A stretch of DNA of 64,000 nt from contig NZ_JFCB01000004.1 in assembly GCF_000725125.1 (NCBI RefSeq), forward strand, positions 203,577 to 267,576, given 5' to 3'. Source of the stretch: Streptomyces toyocaensis (GTDB taxonomy: Bacteria; Actinomycetota; Actinomycetes; Streptomycetales; Streptomycetaceae). Every line of letters begins with the position of its first letter. Positions within the stretch are counted from its first letter, which is position 1. The notes beneath the pieces were generated by a model that worked only from the letters and a program-made list of their open reading frames with translations, did not search any database and was not told the DNA's origin. Of this stretch, positions 53,792-62,481 are shown one piece after another. Made by a program: the position numbers and the translations under genes.

Positions 53792-55402
53792 TCAGCCCCC
53801 CTCGTCCCCCGTACCTGCCGGAACGCGCAGCCGGAACCGCTGCAGCTTGCCGGTGGCCGTGCGCGGCAGCGACTCCAGGAAGACGATCTCACGGGGGCAC
53901 TTGAACGGCGCGAGTTCCGACTTCACGAAGGCGCGCAGTGCCCCGGCGTCGCGTTCGGCGCCCTCCCTGAGCACCGCGTACGCCACCACGACCTGGCCGC
54001 GCGCCGCGTCGGGCCGCCCGACCACGGCGGCCTCCACGACGTCCGGGTGCCGCAGCAGGGCGTCCTCGACCTCCGGTCCCGCGATGTTGTACCCCGCCGA
54101 GATGATCATGTCGTCGGCGCGCGCCACGTACCGGAAGTAGCCGTCCGGTTCACGGACATAGGTGTCGCCGGTGATGTTCCAGCCGTCCCGCACGTAGTCC
54201 CGCTGGCGCGGATCGGCGAGGTAGCGGCAGCCGACGGGTCCGCGCACCGCGAGCAGCCCCGGCCGGCCGTCGGGCACGGGCGTGCCGTCCGCGTCCTGCA
54301 CACGGGCGTCCCAGCCGGGCACGGGGACGCCGGTCGTCCCGGGTCTGATGTGCTCGTCGGCGGCGGAGACGAAGATGTGCAGCAGTTCGGTGGCGCCGAT
54401 GCCGTTGATGATGCGCAGGCCGGTGCGTTCGTGCCAGGCGTTCCAGGTGGCGGCCGGCAGGTTCTCGCCCGCGGAGACACAGCGGCGCAGCGAGGAGAGG
54501 TCGTGGCCGGCCGCCTCGCCGAGCATCGCGCGGTAGGCGGTGGGCGCGGTGAACAGCACCGACACCCGGTGCTCGGCGATCGCCGCCAGCAACTGCGGCG
54601 GATGCGCCTGTTCGAGCAGCAGGGCGCTCGCTCCGGCCCGCAGCGGGAAGACCACGAGGCCGCCCAGGCCGAAGGTGAAGCCGAGCGGGGGACTGCCGGT
54701 GAAGACGTCGTCCGGCACGGGCTTGAGGACGTGCCGGGAGAAGGTGTCGGCGATCGCCAGGACGTCCCGGTGGAAGTGCATGCAGCCCTTGGGCCGGCCG
54801 GTGGTGCCGGAGGTGAAGGCGATCAGCGCCACGTCGTCCGCCGCGGTGGGCACGGCCTCGTACGGTGTGCCGGGCGCCGGCCGGTTGAGCAGGTCGTCCG
54901 GGGAGTCACCCCCGTACGTGGCGACCCTCAGGCCGGTGATCTCCGCCTTGGCGAGGTCGTCGACGGCCCGGACGTCGCACAGGGCGTGGCGCACCTCGGC
55001 GATCGAGCAGATGGTGCGCAACTCGTGCGCGCGCTGTTGGGCCAGCACGGTGACGGCGACCGCGCCCGCCTTCAGCACCGCCAGCCAGCACGCGGCGAGC
55101 CATGGCGTGGTGGGGCCGCGCAGCAGTACCCGGTTGCCGGGGACGACTCCGAGGTCGCCGGTGAGGAGGTGCGCGAGCCGGTCCACCCGGGAGCGCAGTG
55201 CGCCGTACGTCCACGTCGGGCCGTCGGGCGTGTGGAACACCGGCCGGCCGGCGGGCGGACCGTGCAGCAGTTCCGCGGCGCAGTTCAGCCGGTCGGGGTA
55301 GCGCAGTTCCGGCAGGTCGAAGCGGAGCTCGGGCCACTGGCCGGGTGGCGGGAGATGGTCGCGGGCGAAGGTGTCGACGTGCGCGGTGGCCCGTGGATTC
55401 AT
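53792..55402 (-). CDS. Benzoate/2-aminobenzoate-CoA ligase family enzyme
   Basis: A 536-residue ANL-superfamily acyl-CoA ligase. AMP-binding motif IAFTSGTTGRPKGCMHFH near residue 197, GIGATELLHIF near 330, DGWNITGDTY near 408, and the C-terminal lysine motif LPRTATGKLQRF. It is of the benzoate-CoA ligase type and would activate anthranilate or a related aromatic acid, supplying the CoA thioester for the fused monooxygenase. It lies downstream of the PaaX gene in opposite orientation to the acyl-CoA dehydrogenase and probably has its own promoter in the 117-base gap at 55403-55519. Exact acid is not determinable by eye. Confidence 0.88.
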   Translation of the reverse strand: MNPRATAHVDTFARDHLPPPGQWPELRFDLPELRYPDRLNCAAELLHGPPAGRPVFHTPDGPTWTYGALRSRVDRLAHLLTGDLGVVPGNRVLLRGPTTPWLAACWLAVLKAGAVAVTVLAQQRAHELRTICSIAEVRHALCDVRAVDDLAKAEITGLRVATYGGDSPDDLLNRPAPGTPYEAVPTAADDVALIAFTSGTTGRPKGCMHFHRDVLAIADTFSRHVLKPVPDDVFTGSPPLGFTFGLGGLVVFPLRAGASALLLEQAHPPQLLAAIAEHRVSVLFTAPTAYRAMLGEAAGHDLSSLRRCVSAGENLPAATWNAWHERTGLRIINGIGATELLHIFVSAADEHIRPGTTGVPVPGWDARVQDADGTPVPDGRPGLLAVRGPVGCRYLADPRQRDYVRDGWNITGDTYVREPDGYFRYVARADDMIISAGYNIAGPEVEDALLRHPDVVEAAVVGRPDAARGQVVVAYAVLREGAERDAGALRAFVKSELAPFKCPREIVFLESLPRTATGKLQRFRLRVPAGTGDEGG

Positions 55403-55519
55403 GACGTTCCGCCCCCTTGCCGTGGTGGGCTCGCATCAGGAGCGTATCGTGTTGGTGACGGCAGTCAACGGTCCGCGATAGCCTCGGGAGTGGCCCAGCG
55501 GCGAGGGAAGGGACCGGCG

Positions 55520-56677
55520 ATGACCGCATTCTCGCTCGAACCGGCACAACTCGCCTGGTGCGCTCAGCTGCGCACGCTGGCCGCGCGGCGGCTGCGCCCG
55601 CTCGCCGAGAAGGGGGAACCCGGCCGGGTCAACCGCGCCCTGGTCGCCGAACTGGGCGCCCTCGGCCTGCTGCCCCGTCTGTTCGGCTCCGGCGCCCTCG
55701 ACCTGTGCCTGATGCGCGAGTGCCTGGCCCACGCCTGCACCGAGGCGGAGACGGCCCTCGCCCTCCAGGGCCTGGGCGCCCACCCGGTGCACGCCCACGG
55801 CACCCCCGCCCAGCGCGACCGCTGGATCCCCGGGGTGAGCGACGGCACGGTAGTCGCGGCGTTCGCGCTCAGCGAGCCGGGAGCCGGCTCGGACGCGGCG
55901 GCACTGTCGCTCGCCGCCCGCCCCGACGGCCCCTCCGGGTGGCGGCTCACGGGCGAGAAGCGCTGGATCTCCAACGCGCCCGAGGCCGACTTCTACACCG
56001 TCTTCGCCCGCACCACCCCGGGCGCCGGCGCCCGGGGCGTGACCGCCTTCCTGGTCCCCGCCGACCGCCCCGGCCTCACCGGCGACCGCCTCGACATGCT
56101 CTCCCCGCACCCCATCGGCGCCCTCTGCTTCGACGGCGTGCCGGTGACCGCCGACGACGTGCTCGGCGAGCCCGACGGCGGCTTCCGGGTCGCCATGGAC
56201 ACCCTCAACCTGTTCCGGCCCAGCGTCGGCGCCTTCGCGGTCGGCATGGCACAGGCAGCCCTGGACGCGACCCTCGGCCACACCGCACGGCGGGACGCGT
56301 TCGGCGGCAAGCTGAAGGATCTGCAGTCCGTCGCCCACCAGGTCGCCGAGATGGCCCTGCGCACGGAGTCGGCCCGGCTCATGGTGTACGCGGCCGCCAC
56401 GGCCCACGACGGGGGCGCCTCCGACGTGCCCCGGCGCGCCGCGATGGCGAAACTGCTGGCCACCGAGACCGCGCAGTACGTCGTCGACCGGGCCGTCCAG
56501 CTGCACGGTGCCTGTGCCCTGCAACGCGGACACCTGCTCGAACACCTCTACCGCGAGGTCCGCGCGCCCCGTGTCTACGAGGGGGCGAGCGAAGTGCAAC
56601 GGGGCATCATCGCCAAGGAGTTGTACAGGGACGGCGAGACGTACCAGGGGTCTTGCGAGCACCAGGAGGACCGGTGA
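55520..56677 (+). CDS. Acyl-CoA dehydrogenase
   Basis: A 385-residue FAD enzyme: FALSEPGAGSDAAAL (flavin/substrate strand), GWRLTGEKRWISNAPEADFY, FGGKLKDLQSVAHQVAEMAL and the C-terminal VYEGASEVQRGIIAKEL. It shows the residue pattern of the family, with the catalytic base region near YEGASEVQ (no Glu at the common position can be assigned with certainty). ATG 55520 follows GGGAAGGGACC. Its stop overlaps the RidA GTG. In the aromatic-CoA pathway it would oxidise a ring-derived acyl-CoA. Confidence 0.9.
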   Translation: MTAFSLEPAQLAWCAQLRTLAARRLRPLAEKGEPGRVNRALVAELGALGLLPRLFGSGALDLCLMRECLAHACTEAETALALQGLGAHPVHAHGTPAQRDRWIPGVSDGTVVAAFALSEPGAGSDAAALSLAARPDGPSGWRLTGEKRWISNAPEADFYTVFARTTPGAGARGVTAFLVPADRPGLTGDRLDMLSPHPIGALCFDGVPVTADDVLGEPDGGFRVAMDTLNLFRPSVGAFAVGMAQAALDATLGHTARRDAFGGKLKDLQSVAHQVAEMALRTESARLMVYAAATAHDGGASDVPRRAAMAKLLATETAQYVVDRAVQLHGACALQRGHLLEHLYREVRAPRVYEGASEVQRGIIAKELYRDGETYQGSCEHQEDR

Positions 56678-57072
56678 CCGCCGAGCGCGTCAATCCGCCC
56701 GAACTCTCCCCGCCGGCCGGCTTCTCGCACGCCGTCGTCGCCTCCGGCTCCCGGCTGGTGTTCCTGGCCGGCCAGACCGCCCTCGACTCCGACGGCCGGG
56801 TGACCGGTGACACCCTGCCCGAACAGTTCACCCGGGCCCTCGCCAACCTGCTCACCGCCCTGCGCGCCGCCGGCGGCACCCCGGCCGACCTGGCCCGCGT
56901 CACGGTCTATGCCACCGACGTCGCCGCGTACCGCGCCCACGCCCGTGAACTCGGTGGGATCTGGCGGGAGCTGGCCGGACGCGACTACCCGGCGATGGCG
57001 GTCGTCCAGGTGGTCCGTCTGTGGGACGAACGGGCGCTGGTGGAGCTCGACGGCTTCGCCCTGCTGCCCTGA
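56674..57072 (+). CDS. RidA-family enamine/imine deaminase
   Basis: A 132-residue RidA (YjgF/UK114) protein: SRLVFLAGQTALDSDGRV, FTRALANLLTALRAAGGTPADL, VTVYATDVAAYRAH. The Arg that binds the carboxylate in active RidA proteins (usually near residue 105) is not obvious here; the equivalent segment reads AMAVVQVVRLWDERALVE. RidA proteins release ammonia from enamines. Translational coupling to the acyl-CoA dehydrogenase fits an amino-substituted ring intermediate such as that made from 2-aminobenzoyl-CoA. Confidence 0.85.
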   Translation: MTAERVNPPELSPPAGFSHAVVASGSRLVFLAGQTALDSDGRVTGDTLPEQFTRALANLLTALRAAGGTPADLARVTVYATDVAAYRAHARELGGIWRELAGRDYPAMAVVQVVRLWDERALVELDGFALLP

Positions 57073-57099
57073 CCCGACACGTTTCCGTAGCCTGACGCC

Positions 57100-57924
57100 A
57101 TGCCGGAGATCGAGCTCAGCGCGGGCACCGTCGAGTACGAGGACACGGGAGGTGAGGGGCCGGTCGTCGTCCTGCTGCACGGACTCGTGCACGACTCCAC
57201 CGTCTGGCGGCACGTCATCGCCGAACTGCGCACCGACCACCGGCTGCTCGCGCCGACGCTGCCGTACGGCTCGCACCGCAGGCCGATGACCAGGCCGCCC
57301 ACGCCCGATTCGGTCAACGAGCTGATCGCGGAGTTCCTCGACCGGCTGGACCTGCGGGACGTCACCCTCGTCGAGAGCGACTGCGGCCGCGCCCAGACGG
57401 TCGCGGCCCGCCACCCCGAGCGGCTGGCGCGGCTGGTGCTGATCTCCTGCGAGGCCTTCGACAACTACCCGCCGGGGCTGCCCGGCAAGACGATCGGCCT
57501 GGCCTGCAGGGTGCCCGGCGGCATCCCGCTCATGGTCCGCACGCTGGGTCTGAGACCGCTGCGCAGGCTCCCGATCGGACTCGGCGCGCTCACCAAGCGC
57601 CCTGTGCCGGACGAGATCGTCGACGGCTGGCTGCGTCCCCTGCGCACCGACCCGGCGATCCGGCGGGACTTCCGGCACTACGGGACCCACGTCCGGCGCA
57701 CCGAACTGCTGGAGGCCGCCCAGGGGCTGCGGTACTTCGACCGGCCCGCCCTGATCGTCTGGGCCACCGAGGACCGGATGATGCCCCGCGAGCACGGCCG
57801 CCTGCTCGCCGAACTTCTGCCGCGGGGCCGACTGGTGGAGATCACGAACACGCGGACGCTGATCGCCGAGGACCGGCCGCAGCGGCTCGCCTCCCTGCTG
57901 CGGTGGTTCGTCGCGGAGGGGTGA
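57100..57924 (+). CDS. Alpha/beta hydrolase with altered catalytic residues
   Basis: A 274-residue alpha/beta-hydrolase-fold protein: VVVLLHGLVHDSTVWRHVI (oxyanion HG), then a nucleophile elbow LVESDCGRAQ, in which Asp occupies the nucleophile position, as in dehalogenases and epoxide hydrolases. The expected catalytic His near the end is replaced: where GHF would stand, the sequence reads EITNTRTLIAEDRPQRL. The acid strand ALIVWATEDRMM is intact. Actinobacterial paralogs with a similar TLI..D segment exist, so this may be a subfamily with unusual chemistry or a non-enzymatic role. It lies 27 bases after the ridA-like gene and may be in that operon. Confidence 0.85.
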   Translation: MPEIELSAGTVEYEDTGGEGPVVVLLHGLVHDSTVWRHVIAELRTDHRLLAPTLPYGSHRRPMTRPPTPDSVNELIAEFLDRLDLRDVTLVESDCGRAQTVAARHPERLARLVLISCEAFDNYPPGLPGKTIGLACRVPGGIPLMVRTLGLRPLRRLPIGLGALTKRPVPDEIVDGWLRPLRTDPAIRRDFRHYGTHVRRTELLEAAQGLRYFDRPALIVWATEDRMMPREHGRLLAELLPRGRLVEITNTRTLIAEDRPQRLASLLRWFVAEG

Positions 57925-57939
57925 GCGGCACGACCGGGG

Positions 57940-58134
57940 TCAGGCGGCGGCCACGAGCCGGCCGGCGGGCCCCCGGTGCGGGGCGACCACCCGGCCGTCG
58001 GGGAGCAGCTCGCCGGTGTCGTCGAAGACGACCGAACCGTCGCAGAGCAGGTTCCAGCCCTGCTCGGGGTGAGCGGCCACCACGTGCGGGGTGGGGGTTC
58101 CGGTCCGGGGGCAGGAAGGCTGGTGGGCACACAT
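57940..58134 (-). CDS. DUF5999-family small protein
   Basis: A 64-residue protein with MCAHQPSCP at the start and VVAAHPEQGWNLLCDGSVVF, the pattern of the actinobacterial DUF5999 family. The paired cysteines (Cys2, Cys8) and the HPEQGW motif are conserved. Function is unknown. A clean GGAGGT ribosome-binding site precedes ATG 58134. Confidence 0.85.
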   Translation of the reverse strand: MCAHQPSCPRTGTPTPHVVAAHPEQGWNLLCDGSVVFDDTGELLPDGRVVAPHRGPAGRLVAAA

Positions 58135-58296
58135 GGCGCACCTCCACGTCGGTGGAACGGTCCGAAGGGGTCGTACGGAACGACCATGCGCCTGACCCGG
58201 AACCCGCCGGAACGCCCCGCCGTGAAGCGTGACAGCTCCGGGACGATCCGGGGACGGTTCCCCGACGGCCGGTGCGGCTCCGCCACCGAAGGGTGA

Positions 58297-58809
<513 letters not shown>

Positions 58810-58844
58810 CCGGCCGCTGCTCCCGCCGCCGACCGGGCCGGCCG

Positions 58845-59900
58845 TCACGGGCCGCCGGCCGGCCAGTCCAGCAGACGCGCGCCGATGACCGCCGTCTGGA
58901 GCATGTAGCGGTGCGACGGGTCCGAGGGGTTGGCGCCGGTGAGCCTGCCGATGCGCTCCAGACGGTACGTCAGCGCGCGCACGCTCAGGGAGAGCCGCCG
59001 GGCCGCCTCCGCGGCGACACAGCCGGAGTCGAAGTAGGCGGTGAGCGTGTCGAGGAGGGGCTGGGCACCGCCCCGCGCCGTGGTGAGCGGTCCCAGGGTG
59101 TTGTGGACCAGGTCGGCCATGGCCTGGCGGTCGCGGGCCAGTACCGGGTAGACGAGCAGATCGGCGGCGCGCAGCACCGGGTCGTCCAGCCCCAGCCGCT
59201 CGGCGATCTCCAGGGAGCTCAGGGCCTCCTCGTACGACTGGACGACCCCGCCGGGGCCGGGCTGCGGGCGGCCCACGGCGACCTGGCCGCCGTCGGTGGC
59301 GGCGTGCGCCTGCTTGGCGAAGTGGGTGAGCACCTCGGACTGGTGCCCCGGCGCGACGCACAGCAGCCGGCCGTCCTTGGTGGTGAGCAGGATGCTGCGG
59401 TCACCGAATCGGGACAGGAGAGCGCGCTCCACCTGCCGCGGCACCGGATCGCCCTCCTCGTAGGCGACCGGCCCCCGCGCGACGGCCACCGCGTGCTCGT
59501 GGGACAGCCGCAGACCGAAACGCTCGGCGCGCTCGGCGAGCCGGCCCAGGTCGCTGCGGCCGTAGAGCAGGTCGTCGATGAACTCCCGTCGTGCGGCCTC
59601 CTCCTGACGCACCGCCATGCGCTGTGCCCGCTCGTAGCCCTCGGCGAACGCGTCCACGACCTGCTGGACGGCAGCGAGCGCGCCGTCCGCCGAGGCGGCG
59701 CCGCGCGGCCACGCCCCGCGGGCGGCGCTCAGGTGTGCGCTGACGAGGGACCTCAGCCCGAAACCGGCCTCCGCGGCCCGTTCCCCCAGAACCCGCCGCG
59801 AGGCGATCTCGTCCCGGGTGAGGCGTCTGCCCGTCGCCGCCACCTCGGCCAGTATCTCGGCGCAGCCGTCCAGATACTGCTCCGGAATCTCCCGATCCAT
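58845..59900 (-). CDS. PucR/CdaR-family transcriptional regulator
   Basis: A 351-residue regulator with a C-terminal PucR helix-turn-helix: 'CVAAEAARRLSLSVRALTYR' then LERIGRLTG, preceded by a GGDEF-like central domain (LLTTKDGRLLCVAPG and YEEALSSLEIAERLG). The N-terminal 100 residues are helical. ATG 59900 has GAGGGGG 8 bases upstream; ATG 59921 is an alternative. No target operon is evident. Confidence 0.82.
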   Translation of the reverse strand: MDREIPEQYLDGCAEILAEVAATGRRLTRDEIASRRVLGERAAEAGFGLRSLVSAHLSAARGAWPRGAASADGALAAVQQVVDAFAEGYERAQRMAVRQEEAARREFIDDLLYGRSDLGRLAERAERFGLRLSHEHAVAVARGPVAYEEGDPVPRQVERALLSRFGDRSILLTTKDGRLLCVAPGHQSEVLTHFAKQAHAATDGGQVAVGRPQPGPGGVVQSYEEALSSLEIAERLGLDDPVLRAADLLVYPVLARDRQAMADLVHNTLGPLTTARGGAQPLLDTLTAYFDSGCVAAEAARRLSLSVRALTYRLERIGRLTGANPSDPSHRYMLQTAVIGARLLDWPAGGP

Positions 59901-60365
59901 CAGATCGCCCCCTCGGATCATGACGCGTTCCTGGCGCCCTCGTGTGGACGCGTCGGCACGCAGACCCTAGTGAACCTTGCCGGAAACCGGCAATGCGCGC
60001 CCGCACGCCCGCCGGGCATCATGGCCGCGGGGAGCACCGCGGACGGTTCCGGTGCCGGACACCGGCAGGTGTCCCGCGCCGGGACCGGAGGGGAGCAGCG
60101 CTGCCCGAGGGCATCGCGTGGTGAACGGGGAGGGGCGGGGACGCACATGCATGTGAAGCCCGCCGCGGACCTGCACGCCCCTCGGTTCGTGGAGGGCGGG
60201 TCGCGTGCGGCGCGCCGGGCAGCGGACGCCGGCCGTCCGTGCCCGCCGCAGAACCGCGGCACCGCCTGAACCGTCTCCCCCTCCACCGGACATTCACCCG
60301 CCTCGGTGACCAGGCACCACTCCGCCCGACTTCTGCTCATTTCTCAGCCCAGAAGGACGTGTCCC
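59901..60365. other. Gap before the flotillin-like gene
   Basis: No strong gene. A 40-codon frame from ATG 60147 has a good GGAGGGG site upstream and could encode a small basic peptide, but composition gives no support. The flotillin promoter probably lies in 60270-60360. Confidence 0.4.
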
Positions 60366-62411
60366 ATGGACGCCGCCACCGTGGGCATCGCCGTACTCGC
60401 CGGCGTCGCCCTGCTGTTCGTGCTCATCGGCCTGCTCGTCGTCTCCAAGCTGTTCCGGAAGGTGGAGCAGGGCAAGGCACTGATCGTCTCCAGGACCCGC
60501 AAGGTCGACGTGACGTTCACCGGGTCGGTCGTGCTGCCGGTGCTGCACAAGGCCGAGGTGATGGACATCTCGGTGAAGACGATCGAGATCACCCGGGCAG
60601 GCAAGGAGGGACTGATCTGCCGGGACAACATCCGCGCGGACATCCGCATCACCTTCTTCGTCAAGGTCAGCAAGACCGTCGACGACGTCATCAAGGTCGC
60701 CCAGGCCGTCGGCACCGCGCGGGCCAGCGACCGCGACACCCTCCAGGAGCTGTTCCACGCGAAGTTCTCCGAGGCGCTGAAGACCGTCGGCAAGCAGATG
60801 GACTTCACCGACCTCTACACCAAGCGCGAGGAACTGCGGTACCGGATCATCGAGGTCATCGGTGTCGACCTGAACGGCTATCACCTCGAGGACGCGGCGA
60901 TCGACTACCTGGAGCAGACGCCGCTGACCCAGCTCGACCCGGGCAACGTGCTCGACGCGCAGGGCATCCGCAAGATCACCGAGCTGACGGCCGTGGAGCA
61001 CGTCCGCACCAACGAGGCCCAGCGGAGCGAGCAGAAGGAGATCACCCGGCAGGACGTCGACGCGCGCGAGGCGATCCTGGAACTCGAACGCCGGCAGGCC
61101 GACGCCGAGATCAAGCAGAGGCGGGAGATCGAGACCGTGCGGGCCCGCGAGGAGGCCGAGACCGCGCGGGTGGTGGAGGAGGAGCGGCTGCGGGCCCAGA
61201 GCGCCTTCCTGCGCACCGAGGAACAGCTCGGCGTGCAGCGCGAGAACCAGGCCCGCGAGGTCGCCGTCGCCGCCAAGAACCGCGAGCGGGTCATCGCCGT
61301 GGAGAGCGAGCGCATCGAGAAGGACCGCCTGCTCGAGGTCATCGCCCGTGAGCGGGAGACCCAGCTGACGAGGATCGCCGCCGACAAGGAGGTCGAGGCG
61401 GAGAAGCGGGAGATCGCCGAGGTCGTCCGGGAGCGGGTCGCGGTGGACCGTACCGTCGCCGAGCAGGAGGAGTCGATCCTGAAGCTCCGCGCGGTCGAGG
61501 AGGCAGAGCGGCACCGCCAGGCCGTGATCATCGCGGCCGAGGCCGAGGCGCAGGAGAAGCTGGTCAAGGACATCAAGGCCGCCGAGGCCGCCGAGCAGGC
61601 CGCCACACACCGCGCCGCCGAGGAACTTACCCTCGCCGAAGCCCGGTTGAAGACCGCCGACCTCGACGCACGGGCCAAGCTGCGGCTGGCCGAGGCGGTC
61701 CAGGCGGAGTCCGCTGCCGAGGGACTCGCCGCCGTACAGGTCCGCGACAAGGAGGCAGAGGTCATCGAGAAGGCGGGCCGCGCCGAGGCCGGCGCCGCCG
61801 AGGCCCGGATGCGTGCGGAGGCCGAGGGCGCGCGGGCCAAGGCCCTCGCCGACGCCGAGGCCATCGGGGGCAGGCTCCGCGCGGAGGCGGCCGGACTCAC
61901 CGAGAAGGCGGCGGCGATGGCCGCCCTCGACGAGGCGTCCCGCGGTCACGAGGAGTACCGGCTGCGGCTGGAGGCCGAGAAGGACGTCCGGCTCGCCGGA
62001 CTCGACGTCCAGCGGCAGGTCGCCGAGGCGCAGGCCACCGTCCTCGCCACCGGACTGGAGAACGCGGACATCAGCATCGTCGGCGGGGAGTCGGTGTTCT
62101 TCGACCGTCTCATGTCCTCGATCGCGCTCGGCAGGAGCGTGGACGGCTTCGTCCAGAACTCCGAGACGGCGCAGGCCCTCGCCGGGCCCTGGCTGGACGG
62201 CTCGGCGAGCTTCACCGACGACCTGAGCCGCGTCCTGGGCTCCGTCTCCACGGCCGACGTGCAGAACCTCACGGTCTCCGCGCTGCTGATGCGCCTGATG
62301 CAGCAGGGCGGGGAGAACACCGGTCGGTTCGAGCAACTGATCGCGAAAGCGGGTGAGCTGGGCCTCTCGGACACACCGCTGGCCGGACCGAACGGCCGCG
62401 CCAGGGCCTGA
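60366..62411 (+). CDS. Flotillin-like SPFH-domain membrane protein
   Basis: A 681-residue protein of the YqiK/flotillin type. One N-terminal membrane helix (residues about 7-28), an SPFH domain (EQGKALIVSRTRKVDVTFTG, ISVKTIEITRAGKEGLICRD, FFVKVSKTVDDVIKVAQAVG) to about 210, then long Ala/Glu/Arg coiled coils to about 560 and a C-terminal tail ending in LMRLMQQGGENTG. Such proteins form membrane scaffolds. ATG 60366 is 8 bases after AGAAGGAC. A strong hairpin separates it from the following large protein, which often accompanies flotillin-like genes in actinobacteria. Confidence 0.88.
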   Translation: MDAATVGIAVLAGVALLFVLIGLLVVSKLFRKVEQGKALIVSRTRKVDVTFTGSVVLPVLHKAEVMDISVKTIEITRAGKEGLICRDNIRADIRITFFVKVSKTVDDVIKVAQAVGTARASDRDTLQELFHAKFSEALKTVGKQMDFTDLYTKREELRYRIIEVIGVDLNGYHLEDAAIDYLEQTPLTQLDPGNVLDAQGIRKITELTAVEHVRTNEAQRSEQKEITRQDVDAREAILELERRQADAEIKQRREIETVRAREEAETARVVEEERLRAQSAFLRTEEQLGVQRENQAREVAVAAKNRERVIAVESERIEKDRLLEVIARERETQLTRIAADKEVEAEKREIAEVVRERVAVDRTVAEQEESILKLRAVEEAERHRQAVIIAAEAEAQEKLVKDIKAAEAAEQAATHRAAEELTLAEARLKTADLDARAKLRLAEAVQAESAAEGLAAVQVRDKEAEVIEKAGRAEAGAAEARMRAEAEGARAKALADAEAIGGRLRAEAAGLTEKAAAMAALDEASRGHEEYRLRLEAEKDVRLAGLDVQRQVAEAQATVLATGLENADISIVGGESVFFDRLMSSIALGRSVDGFVQNSETAQALAGPWLDGSASFTDDLSRVLGSVSTADVQNLTVSALLMRLMQQGGENTGRFEQLIAKAGELGLSDTPLAGPNGRARA

Positions 62412-62419
62412 CCACCACC

Positions 62420-62460
62420 CGGCCGGGAGCCGCCGCACAGGGGACGGCGGCTCCCGGCCG
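62420..62460 (+). terminator. Very strong hairpin between flotillin and the next gene
   Basis: CGGCCGGGAGCCGCCG, 9-base loop, CGGCGGCTCCCGGCCG: a perfect 16-base stem directly after the flotillin stop. It suggests termination or attenuation, so the downstream gene may be expressed at a lower level. Confidence 0.85.
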
Positions 62461-62481
62461 CTTCCTTCCCGAGAGGCAGCC

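Noticed and set aside
53711..55519. Plus-strand extension of the acyl-CoA dehydrogenase to 53711
   Set aside because: It is antisense to the CoA ligase and PaaX genes; the family starts at ATG 55520.
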